A program made the position numbers and the translations under genes. 64,000 nt of DNA from an uncultured Pseudomonadota bacterium (GTDB lineage: Bacteria > Myxococcota_A > UBA796 > SXON01), in assembly GCA_903844155.1 (NCBI GenBank), contig CAIMSU010000341.1:1-64000 (forward strand), written 5' to 3'. Shown in pieces: positions 1-10,969 of the stretch (position 1 is its first letter; every line of letters starts with the position of its first letter). The notes below the pieces were generated by a model. It was given only the letters and a program-made list of their open reading frames with translations. It was not told where the DNA came from and ran no database searches.

Positions 1-79
1 GCTCGGATCCGGCTCTCGACGTGTCAAAAAGCAAGGCGTCACGGCCCTGCAACGGCCGCGCTTCGGATAGGCGAGGGCG

Positions 80-874
80 ATGAAAAACCCCCGCCACGTC
101 CTCGTCACCGGCGCCTCCAGTGGCATCGGCCGCGCCATCGCCGTCCGTCTCGCTCGCTCGCCGAACGACGGTGGGATCGGCGCTCGCGTCAGCCTCCTCG
201 CCCGCCGCGCGGACATGCTGGAGGACACCGCTGCGCTCGTCCTCGCCGCAAACCCCGACGCCGCCACGTTCCTCGTGAGCTGCGACGTCACAGACGACGC
301 GTCCGTCGACCACGCCGTCGCCGCGGCTGCACGCGCCCTCGGCCCCATCGACGCCGTCGTTACGGCTGCCGGTATCGGCGGTCCCAACACGCCCGGCGCC
401 GAAGACCGCTTCGACGCCATCGTCGCCACGAACCTCCGCGGCACCTACCTCACGCTCCGTGCCGTCCAGCGTCACCTCGCCGCCGGCCCCGACCCGCGCC
501 ACATGGTCGTGATCGCCTCGATCCTCGCCCGTTTTGGCGTCCCCGGGTACACGGCCTACTGCGCATCCAAGGCCGGCCTGCTCGGGCTGACGAAGGCGCT
601 GGCCCTTGAACTCGCGCCGAAAAACGTCCTCGTCAACGCGATCTGCCCCGGCTGGGTCGACACGGACATGGCCTGGGAGGGCATCGACGGCATGGCCAAA
701 GCGATGGGCGTGACCCGCGACGATGCCCACCGCATCGCCATGAGCGCCGTGCCCATCGGGCGGATGGGCAAGCCCGAGGAGGTCGCCGGGCTCGTCGCGT
801 GGCTGCTCGGCGACGACGCCGCCGGGGTGACGGGGCAGGGCCTCGACATCAACGGCGGGGCGTGGATGGGGTAG
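80..874 (+). CDS. SDR family NAD(P)-dependent oxidoreductase
   Basis: 264 aa, the usual length of a classical short-chain dehydrogenase. The nucleotide-binding motif TGASSGIG is at residues 10-17, a catalytic-type Ser is near 147 and the YxxxK pair is Y160/K164 (YCASK). The C-terminal end 'GLDINGGAWMG' is typical of 3-oxoacyl-ACP reductase (FabG)-like members. It probably reduces or oxidises a keto/hydroxy group of a small or acyl substrate in the cytoplasm; the substrate cannot be told from sequence. The ATG at 80 follows a GCGAGGGC purine-rich stretch. It stands alone, 36 bases before a secreted giant protein on the same strand, with no obvious functional link. Confidence 0.9.
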   Translation: MKNPRHVLVTGASSGIGRAIAVRLARSPNDGGIGARVSLLARRADMLEDTAALVLAANPDAATFLVSCDVTDDASVDHAVAAAARALGPIDAVVTAAGIGGPNTPGAEDRFDAIVATNLRGTYLTLRAVQRHLAAGPDPRHMVVIASILARFGVPGYTAYCASKAGLLGLTKALALELAPKNVLVNAICPGWVDTDMAWEGIDGMAKAMGVTRDDAHRIAMSAVPIGRMGKPEEVAGLVAWLLGDDAAGVTGQGLDINGGAWMG

Positions 875-910
875 CCGCCAGGTCGGACGGAAGGGCGGTA
901 CACTGCCGGG

Positions 911-4717
<3,807 letters not shown>

Positions 4718-4739
4718 CCGTGCAGCGGGGGCGCCCCTG

Positions 4740-4910
4740 GCACCCATCACTCCCCGCCGGCCGCCCTCGCCGTCCAACGCGCGAAGCTCCGCCATTCGGT
4801 GGGCCAGCTCCTCCAGCTCAGCGCCCGGATTGGCCCCCGAAGACGTACCATCGAACCCGCTGCGCTTCGAGCACCGCTCGGAGGTCCCGGACCGCTTCAC
4901 CGACCGACAC
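4740..4910 (-). pseudogene. Remnant of a nucleotidyltransferase gene
   Basis: On the minus strand a GTG at 4910 overlaps the end of the 84-aa gene by 14 bases and starts a frame reading VSVGEAVRDLRAVLEAQ-RVRWYVFGGQ, which resembles the N-terminus of MNT/AbiEii-type nucleotidyltransferases (hydrophobic strand then GGQ). It stops after only 30 codons at 4818. Just beyond, in another frame, an amphipathic helix-like stretch (GAELEELAHRMAELRALDG) is readable to about 4740. I infer that most of the catalytic core was deleted and the ends joined out of frame. The second fragment's origin is less certain than the first. Confidence 0.45.
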
Positions 4911-5151
4911 GATCCGCCCGGTCCCAGATCGCGCGCAGGCGCAGGTGATGGCGAAGATCGGCCTCGCGGTCCGCGTTCGTCGGCCAACCGGGATTCGTCG
5001 CCTTTGCAGCGGCGTAAAGAGCGTTGACCAGCCGGAACTTCTCCTCCGGCGGCGGTCGAGCGCGCGTCGCCCGGTCCGCAGCGTCCAGCGCGCCCCAGTC
5101 TCGGCGTACGAACGCAACGAGGTCGGCCGGGTCCAGCACCGGGACGGGCAT
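4897..5151 (-). CDS. Small protein partnered with a (broken) nucleotidyltransferase
   Basis: 84 aa from the ATG at 5151, beginning MPVPVLDPADLVAFVRRDW. The pattern of an aromatic/Arg-Asp-Trp start, a charged middle and a 'DREADLRHHLRLRAIWDRADRVG' type end is, to my recollection, typical of small proteins encoded directly upstream of nucleotidyltransferase domain genes. Its stop overlaps the GTG of the truncated transferase by 14 bases. If the pair was once a toxin-antitoxin-like or tRNA-modifying module, this copy has lost its enzymatic half, so it may be decaying too. Function unknown. Confidence 0.6.
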   Translation of the reverse strand: MPVPVLDPADLVAFVRRDWGALDAADRATRARPPPEEKFRLVNALYAAAKATNPGWPTNADREADLRHHLRLRAIWDRADRVGR

Positions 5152-5185
5152 GCGGGACGGTAACCTTGCGGAGGGGCTGAGCGCC

Positions 5186-5734
5186 TCACGCCCCCGCGAG
5201 CAGCACCACCGAATACCCCACCGCGACGCCCTCCCCAGCGTTCTCATAGCCGTGGCGCTGGTCGCCGCGGAACACGACGACGTCGCCGGGCTCGAGCTCA
5301 AACCGGGTGCCGGCGACGGTGAGGGCGAGCCGGCCCGCCTCGCAGGTCAGGTACTCGCGGGTGCCGCGCGTATGCGGGACGCCCGCGAACCGACCGCCGA
5401 AGGGCAGCTCGAAGCGCTCGATCTCCGTGTCCGGGAGCGCATCGGGGAGGAGCTTGCGGACGCGGGCGTTCCCCGGGGTGCGGGTCGCCAGCGTGTCGCG
5501 GCGATGGAGCGTCGCCTCGACGGCCGGCGGGGCGATCAGCTCTTCGATCCGCACGCCGAGCGCCTCAGCGGCGGCGGAGAGGACGGCGAGGGTGGGGTTG
5601 GCGTCGCCGCTCTCGAGGTGCGTCCAGGTCGCGCGGGGGAGGCCGGCCTTGCGCGCGAGGGTGGTCTGGGAGAGGCCGCGGGCCTCGCGAAGTGTGCGCA
5701 GGTTGTGGGCGAGGTGGGTGTTGGGGGACGGCAT
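5186..5734 (-). CDS. XRE-family regulator with C-terminal cupin sensor
   Basis: 182 aa from the ATG at 5734 (an earlier ATG would add an unrelated 31-residue leader). Residues 6-60 are a Cro/CI helix-turn-helix (LRTLREARGLSQTTLARKAG, then WTHLESGDANPTL). Residues 105-180 are a cupin_2 barrel with the GDVVVFRGDQRHGYEN-type metal/ligand loop. This architecture is known for one-component regulators of small-molecule metabolism, often acting on adjacent genes. It is divergent from the SDR at 5842 with 107 bases between, which contain an inverted repeat, so it may regulate that SDR/QueA-like pair and itself (inference). Confidence 0.88.
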   Translation of the reverse strand: MPSPNTHLAHNLRTLREARGLSQTTLARKAGLPRATWTHLESGDANPTLAVLSAAAEALGVRIEELIAPPAVEATLHRRDTLATRTPGNARVRKLLPDALPDTEIERFELPFGGRFAGVPHTRGTREYLTCEAGRLALTVAGTRFELEPGDVVVFRGDQRHGYENAGEGVAVGYSVVLLAGA

Positions 5735-5758
5735 CTGGCAACGTAGCGGTTGTTTGGG

Positions 5759-5792
5759 CCGTCCGCCAACAGATTGGCCGATCCGCGGACGG
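5759..5792. promoter_or_regulatory. Possible operator: 8-bp inverted repeat between divergent genes
   Basis: CCGTCCGC at 5759-5766 and GCGGACGG at 5785-5792 are perfect inverted arms separated by 18 bases, centred in the 107-base gap between the XRE-cupin regulator and the SDR. Arm spacing is compatible with a dimeric helix-turn-helix protein. GC-rich inverted repeats arise by chance here, so this is only a candidate. Confidence 0.3.
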
Positions 5793-5841
5793 GGAGCGCG
5801 GGGGAGGGCATGAAGGTGGGGCAACAACCCACGGAGCTTCC

Positions 5842-6594
5842 ATGAACCCCTCGTCCTCCCCCCAATTCACCGCCGCCATCGTCACCGGAGCCAGCCGCGG
5901 CCTCGGCTTCTCCATCGCCGAGGGTCTGGCGCGTGTGGGGACCCGCGTTCTCCTCGTCGCCCGCTCGTCCGATGACGTCACGGCTGCCGTCGCCCGAATC
6001 CTCGCCGCGCATCCGGGCATCCTCGCCGACCACGTCCACGGCTTCGCCGGTGACATCGCCGACAAGCACCAGACCCACGCCATCGCCGCCGCCGCCGAAG
6101 CCCTCGGCGGCCCCGTCGACCTGCTCGTCCACAACGCCAGCACGCTCGGCCCGCTGCCGCTGCGCCCCCTCTGGGATCTGGCCTGCGAGGACCTCGCCGC
6201 GGTGCTGGAGGTCAACCTTATCGGCCCGTTCCGGCTGACGAAGGTCGTCGCCGGCGCGATGGCGCTGCGCGGGCGCGGGACGGTGCTGCACATCAGCTCC
6301 GACGCCGCGACGAGCGCGTATCCGGGCTGGGGTGCCTACGGGGTCTCCAAGGCCGCCCAGGACCACCTTGTCCGCAGCTTCGCCGCGGACTTTGCCGCGA
6401 GCGGCTTCCCGCCCGACCGCGTCCCGCGCTTCTACGCCGTCGACCCCGGCGAGATGGACACGAAGATGCACGCGGACGCCGTCCCCGACGCCGACCGCGC
6501 CACCCTCACCCACCCAGACGCCGTCGCCGAGCGGATCCTCCGCTGGCTCGCGACGAATCCCTCGACCGGCGCCCGCGCCACGGAGCTTTCGTGA
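5842..6594 (+). CDS. SDR family oxidoreductase coupled to QueA-like gene
   Basis: 250 aa. Dinucleotide motif TGASRGLG at residues 15-22, HNAS at 98-101 and YxxxK at Y166/K170 (YGVSK). The ATG at 5842 has an ACGGAG ribosome site 6 bases upstream; the longer upstream open frame crosses the intergenic region and is not used. Its TGA overlaps the GTG start of the next gene (GTGA), indicating translational coupling. The pairing of an SDR with a QueA-family protein suggests a dedicated modification step rather than housekeeping fatty-acid metabolism, but the substrate is unknown. Confidence 0.88.
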   Translation: MNPSSSPQFTAAIVTGASRGLGFSIAEGLARVGTRVLLVARSSDDVTAAVARILAAHPGILADHVHGFAGDIADKHQTHAIAAAAEALGGPVDLLVHNASTLGPLPLRPLWDLACEDLAAVLEVNLIGPFRLTKVVAGAMALRGRGTVLHISSDAATSAYPGWGAYGVSKAAQDHLVRSFAADFAASGFPPDRVPRFYAVDPGEMDTKMHADAVPDADRATLTHPDAVAERILRWLATNPSTGARATELS

Positions 6595-7835
6595 ACCGCC
6601 TGCCGCCTCGCCGCGCGCTCCTCGGACACCGCCGCTTCACCACCGGGTTCGGGGCGTTCGACGAGGGTTGGCCGAGGGCCGGGGTCCCGCGACGCGCCCG
6701 GACGGTGGCGTCGTCGACCACCTCCGCCGCGTCCCAGAGTCGCGGGGCGTTCGCGGGTGACGTTGCAGAGACGGGCGTTCATCAGGGTGAACTGCGCGTG
6801 TCGGCGGGCTCCGGCACGGCGCCCTCCACGGTTCGACGCCTCCAACCCGCCCTCCCCGGCCACGTCCGCCGGCTCCTCGCGTTCCCGACCAGCACCGTCC
6901 ACCCCTACGCGGACCTGCCCGCGCTGCTCGAACCGGGCGATCTCGTCGTCGTCAACGACGCCGCGACGCTCCCGGCTTCGCTCACCGGGCAGACCGCAGC
7001 GGGCGAGGCGATCGAGGTGCGGCTCGCGGGGCGACGCGCGGACGGCGACTGGGAGACCGTGGCGTTCGGGGCGGGAGATTGGCGCACGGACACGGACCTG
7101 CGCCCGAACCCGCCGTCCCTGCGAACCGGCGACGCGCTCCGGTTCGGCCCGCTCGTCGCCACCGTCGTCGCCGTCCCGCACGCCCGTCGCCCGACCCTGC
7201 GATTTGTCGCCACGGACGACGACTTCTGGCGCCTGCTCTACGCCGTCGGCCGGCCCGTCCAGTACCGTCACCTGCCGGCCGCGCTCGATGTCTGGGACGT
7301 GCAGACACCGTTCTCAGGGCCGCCGTGGGCCGTCGAGCCGCCGTCCGCTGGGCTCGCGCTCACGCTCGACGTGCTCGCAGGCTTGCGCGCGCGCGGGGTG
7401 GACGTCGCGACGATCACCGAGGCGGCAGGCCTCTCAGCGACGGGTGACGCTGCGCTGGACGCAGCACTCCCCTTCGCCGAACGCTACGCGGTCCCCGCCG
7501 CGACCTGGGCGAAGGTGCAGGCGTGCCGCGGTCGTGTGATTGCCGTCGGGACAAGCGTGGTGCGCGCGTTGGAGACGGTGGCGCGGACGGGCGAGCTGGC
7601 GGGGTGGACGACGCTGAAATTGTCAGCCGCGAACCTTGTGCGCGTGGTGTCGGGGCTGGTGAGCGGGGTTCATGCGCCGGGTACCTCGCACCTGGGGTTG
7701 ATCGAGGCGATGCTGGCCGGGAACGGGTTGCCGGAGTGGTCGGAGATGGGGGAGGAGGCCGCGGCGCTGGGGTTGCGGGACCATGAGTTTGGGGATGGGG
7801 TTTTGATTTTGGGGACCCCTCACCCCGGACAATAG
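6591..7835 (+). CDS. QueA-like S-adenosylmethionine:tRNA ribosyltransferase-isomerase family protein
   Basis: 414 aa. From about residue 85 the protein matches the QueA family: a LLAFPTST / LLEPGDLVVVNDAATLPASL N-terminal barrel segment, PSAGLALT corresponding to the family's PTAGLHFT loop, a YAVPAATW segment, GTSVVRALET (family GTTVVRALE), and SGVHAPGTSHL near the end. QueA makes epoxyqueuosine on tRNA; this copy diverges in the AGLHFT loop (His missing) and is linked to an SDR, so it may be a paralogue with another SAM-dependent role. GTG at 6591 has a GGAGC site and overlaps the previous stop; a GTG at 6798 would give a core-only protein. The ~70-residue leader is low-complexity. Confidence 0.8.
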   Translation: MNRLPPRRALLGHRRFTTGFGAFDEGWPRAGVPRRARTVASSTTSAASQSRGAFAGDVAETGVHQGELRVSAGSGTAPSTVRRLQPALPGHVRRLLAFPTSTVHPYADLPALLEPGDLVVVNDAATLPASLTGQTAAGEAIEVRLAGRRADGDWETVAFGAGDWRTDTDLRPNPPSLRTGDALRFGPLVATVVAVPHARRPTLRFVATDDDFWRLLYAVGRPVQYRHLPAALDVWDVQTPFSGPPWAVEPPSAGLALTLDVLAGLRARGVDVATITEAAGLSATGDAALDAALPFAERYAVPAATWAKVQACRGRVIAVGTSVVRALETVARTGELAGWTTLKLSAANLVRVVSGLVSGVHAPGTSHLGLIEAMLAGNGLPEWSEMGEEAAALGLRDHEFGDGVLILGTPHPGQ

Positions 7836-8626
7836 CTCCCCGCGTCCACGCGCCCGATCGTGACCTCCGCGCAGCCATCGCAGGCCGTGGACCCGTCCCA
7901 GGTGAGCGTGGCCACCGTGTCGCCCTGCAGGGTGACCACCTCGTCGAGCTCGGTGGGGCAGGCGGGGTCGTAGGAGTAGCCGGCGGACAGCACGCAGAGG
8001 TCACCGACGGCCGTGTCGGTGGGCTGGGCGAGGATGTCCGCGTACCCTTCGACGGTGTCGGCGGACCCGTGGAACGCCGTGCTCCACGTCACGGTGGCGT
8101 CCGCGAGGCCGGTGACCCCCCAGTCGCCGAGGAGCGTGGCGGTCAGCGCGAAGCTGAAGTCCCCGGCGCCGTCGTCGACCCAGCCCCCATCGACGTCGTA
8201 GCCGTAGGCGTTCAGGCCGTCGAGGAAGTGGAAGTGGTCGTAGACGGAGGAGTATGTCCCGTCCACGTCCGTGAAGGTGGCCGTGCCCCCGTAGGTGGAG
8301 CCCCACCCGGTGTCGCAGTCGCCGGCCACGGTGACCGCGGTGCGGTCGGCGGACTCGGTCCAGGTCGGGCAGGCGTCGCCCTCCTGATCGGCGGTCCGCG
8401 CGCCGGACACCACGTTGCCGTCGAGCAGCGTGAAGCGGGCGACGTTCGGAGAGGCCAGGGCGGCGGCCTCGCCGACGTGCGCGGCCGAGTCCATCGCCCA
8501 CGGATGCGCGAGGGCGCAGGTGGGGATGCCGGGCGCGGTGTCAGCGGCTGAGTCTGCGGGGGCGCTGTCCCCGAGCGTGGACCCTTTGCCCCGGTTGCAG
8601 GCGAGCAGTTGGGCGAGGAGGAGCAT
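7820..8626 (-). CDS. Predicted lipoprotein of unknown function
   Basis: 268 aa from ATG 8626: a short signal peptide with lipobox LLAC (Cys about residue 10), then a Ser/Asp/Ala/Thr-rich spacer and a beta-rich, Cys-containing body with many DGTY, GDCDTGW and aromatic motifs. Likely exported and anchored in the outer membrane by the N-terminal lipid. No family recognised. Similar signal-plus-TDS-rich-spacer lipoproteins occur repeatedly in this window. Its 3' end overlaps the convergent QueA-like gene by 16 bases. Confidence 0.72.
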   Translation of the reverse strand: MLLLAQLLACNRGKGSTLGDSAPADSAADTAPGIPTCALAHPWAMDSAAHVGEAAALASPNVARFTLLDGNVVSGARTADQEGDACPTWTESADRTAVTVAGDCDTGWGSTYGGTATFTDVDGTYSSVYDHFHFLDGLNAYGYDVDGGWVDDGAGDFSFALTATLLGDWGVTGLADATVTWSTAFHGSADTVEGYADILAQPTDTAVGDLCVLSAGYSYDPACPTELDEVVTLQGDTVATLTWDGSTACDGCAEVTIGRVDAGSYCPG

Positions 8627-8676
8627 GCCGCATGGTACCACGGGCGGTCGCCGACGGCGTTATGCACCCGGCCCGC

Positions 8677-9228
8677 TCACCCTGCGGCGATCGCCAGCAC
8701 CCGCGCCCACTCCGCCTCCAGCCCAAAGCGCGCCACGAGCCCCTCGATCAGCCCGCGGTCGAGCGTCTCCCCGCGCACACGGACGATCCCGGCGACGTCG
8801 TTGATCTGGCGTTCGGACTCCGCCAGCTTCGACCAGCGCATCTTGGAGATCACGGTGTCCTCCGCCGTCGCGATGTAGAGCGGGACGCCGGCGAGGTCGA
8901 CGCGCTGGCGGCGCGCGAGCTGTTCGCCGGCGTAGGGCTCTTTGGGCAGGATGACGTCGGCCTTCCACATCGTCCGCAGGTCGATGATGTTGAACGGCTG
9001 CCGCGACTTCAGGCTGTCCAGGACCATGTCCCGGTCGAAGTAGAATTCGTCCTCCGGGAACTGGCTCGCGAGGCTCGCCACGTCGTAGCTCAAGATTCGC
9101 GCGAGGATGTCGATGTCCTGCGTTCCGCGTGGCTCGCCGTGGAAGCTGCTGGCGACGGAGCCGACGACTGCGTAGTGTACACCGACCGCATCGAACGCCG
9201 CGGCGATGCGGCCGAGCAGCGGCTCCAT
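8677..9228 (-). CDS. Nucleotidyltransferase (MNT/AbiEii-like)
   Basis: 183 aa. The fold signature GSVASSFHGEPRGTQDIDI (G23-S24 and D38/D40) gives the nucleotidyltransferase GS...DxD metal/nucleotide site, followed by a C-terminal helical part. Such proteins occur as toxins that add nucleotides to tRNA or as NMP-transferring partners of HEPN proteins; here the partner is a 79-aa protein 14 bases upstream, of a type often seen before such transferases. Lying next to two tRNA genes may be coincidental. Activity is inferred from the motif only. Confidence 0.8.
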   Translation of the reverse strand: MEPLLGRIAAAFDAVGVHYAVVGSVASSFHGEPRGTQDIDILARILSYDVASLASQFPEDEFYFDRDMVLDSLKSRQPFNIIDLRTMWKADVILPKEPYAGEQLARRQRVDLAGVPLYIATAEDTVISKMRWSKLAESERQINDVAGIVRVRGETLDRGLIEGLVARFGLEAEWARVLAIAAG

Positions 9229-9242
9229 CCCCGGCTCCGGCG

Positions 9243-9482
9243 TCAGGTGGGCTCCGCGCCGTAGACCCGCCGTGCCAGGTCCTCGCCAAGCAGAATCCGG
9301 GCAAGCTCGCGTCGAACCTCCGTTTCAGTCGCGTCGGGACGGCGGAAGCGGATGCCGGAGACGGCGACGGCCCGGTAGTCCGCGGACATCTGCAAGGCCA
9401 TGCGCAGACACCGCTCCTGACCGGCTTTCCGGTACAGCGCCGTGAGGATGGCGCGCGCTTCGGGGCGGGTGTCGGAGATCAC
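9243..9482 (-). CDS. Small helical partner of the nucleotidyltransferase
   Basis: 79 aa from GTG 9482 (no ATG in frame). Sequence is helical and basic, with ERCLRMALQMS, GIRFRRPDATETEVRREL and LARRVYG segments. This matches, from memory, a small uncharacterised family with the pattern 'eRl.mAl.m....r.l...Gir.rhP..se.evrr.l....yG' found beside nucleotidyltransferases. It ends 14 bases before the transferase start, so the two are surely co-transcribed. It may be the antitoxin/substrate partner; no experimental function is known to me. Confidence 0.65.
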   Translation of the reverse strand: MISDTRPEARAILTALYRKAGQERCLRMALQMSADYRAVAVSGIRFRRPDATETEVRRELARILLGEDLARRVYGAEPT

Positions 9483-9581
9483 GTCTGGAGTGTATCCCCG
9501 CCGCTGCCTGGACCCGCGCGAGTGCCGGAGGAAGCGGGAGCGCCCGTGGGAAGCGCACAGACCCGAGCAGGGGAGTCCTCC

Positions 9582-9623
9582 AAAAAACGCCGAAAACCCG
9601 CCGATCTTGCGATCGGCGGGTTT
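9582..9623 (-). terminator. Intrinsic terminator of the tadA-tRNA-Ser unit
   Basis: A 13-bp perfect stem (9594-9606 with 9611-9623, AAACCCGCCGATC) with a 4-base loop TTGC lies just downstream of the tRNA-Ser(GGA) gene. On the minus strand it is followed after five bases by TTTTTT. This fits a rho-independent terminator ending transcription of both tRNAs. Confidence 0.75.
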
Positions 9624-9627
9624 GGGA

Positions 9628-9715
9628 TGGCGGAGAGAGCGGGATTCGAACCCGCGGTACATTGCTGTACACACGATTTCCAGTCGTGCGCCTTCGACCA
9701 CTCGGCCACCTCTCC
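9628..9715 (-). tRNA. tRNA-Ser(GGA)
   Basis: 88 bases including an encoded CCA. The minus strand begins GGAGAGGTGGCCGAGTGG, has the anticodon arm CACGA-CT-GGA-AA-TCGTG (anticodon GGA, reads UCC/UCU), a long class II variable arm, the T-loop GGTTCGAATCC, and ends CTCTCCGCCA. It lies 34 bases after the tRNA-Ser(CGA) gene and is followed by a strong terminator. Confidence 0.95.
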
Positions 9716-9749
9716 TGAAATTGTCTACGGCAAAGCCGCAGTAAAAGGG

Positions 9750-9838
9750 TGGCGGAGAGGGTGGGATTCGAACCCACGTCAGGGGACGCCTGAAGCAGTT
9801 TTCGAAACTGCCGCCATCGGCCACTCGGCCACCTCTCC
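9750..9838 (-). tRNA. tRNA-Ser(CGA)
   Basis: 89 bases including CCA. Acceptor GGAGAGG pairs with CCTCTCC; anticodon arm GCAGT-TT-CGA-AA-ACTGC (anticodon CGA, reads UCG), class II variable arm, T-loop GGTTCGAATCC. Its 5' end is only 15 bases past the tadA stop codon, so it is almost certainly transcribed with tadA and with the second tRNA-Ser. Confidence 0.95.
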
Positions 9839-9853
9839 GCGAAAATGTCGACT

Positions 9854-10393
<540 letters not shown>

Positions 10394-10438
10394 TCAACCA
10401 GCGGCTCGTCAACCGGCGGGGCGTCACCGCGGAGGGCA

Positions 10439-10969
10439 TCAGCCGGCGGCAGAGCGCCAGAGGGCGAAGGCCACGAGCGCGACGCAGATCAGGAGCGCGG
10501 CGACCTGCAGCGGCCACGTTGGCGGGGGCGGCGGGACCTCCGTGACCGCGAGATGGGGGAGTGCGCGCGGCTCTGGCGGCGGCTCGGCGCTCGGGGCCCC
10601 GATTGGGCCGACCTCTTTGGGATCGTCGGTGCCCTCACCGCCGCCCGGCGCCGCCTCGCGGATCGGAAAAAACCCGCCGGGGAGCAGCTCAAGGGGCTCC
10701 TCGGCGAGCAACGCCGCGAGTCCTGGGACGTCGCCGCGCGCGGTCCCGGGAGCGGTGGTCAGGGTGGCGCCGATCCATGCGAGCACGGCCATCGGGCGCT
10801 CGCGCGTCGGGTTGGCGGTCACCTCGCGGCCGACCCGGCCATCGGTGACGTCCCGCCCCGCGCCATTACCGCCTGCGGTCACTTCGGGCGGATCGAAGAG
10901 GCCTGTTCCCGCATCCGGGCCCCAGTCCACCACCAGGTCGTCCGTCGGCGCGCCCGGCTTGGTGGGCAT
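10439..10969 (-). CDS. Hypothetical protein with C-terminal membrane anchor
   Basis: 176 aa. A variable N-terminal domain, a Pro/Glu-rich linker (PSAEPPPEPRALPH, then PPPPPTWP) and one hydrophobic helix at about 150-171 ending in a short basic tail, so it is probably a tail-anchored inner-membrane protein with the bulk on the cytoplasmic side. Its ATG overlaps the stop of the upstream sulfatase-like gene by one base (TGATG), which implies coupled expression. No family recognised; it may assist or tether the exported hydrolase. Confidence 0.65.
   Translation of the reverse strand: MPTKPGAPTDDLVVDWGPDAGTGLFDPPEVTAGGNGAGRDVTDGRVGREVTANPTRERPMAVLAWIGATLTTAPGTARGDVPGLAALLAEEPLELLPGGFFPIREAAPGGGEGTDDPKEVGPIGAPSAEPPPEPRALPHLAVTEVPPPPPTWPLQVAALLICVALVAFALWRSAAG

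Noticed and set aside
1-79. Possible promoter upstream of the first SDR
   Set aside because: Only 79 bases are available and no convincing -35/-10 pair is visible.
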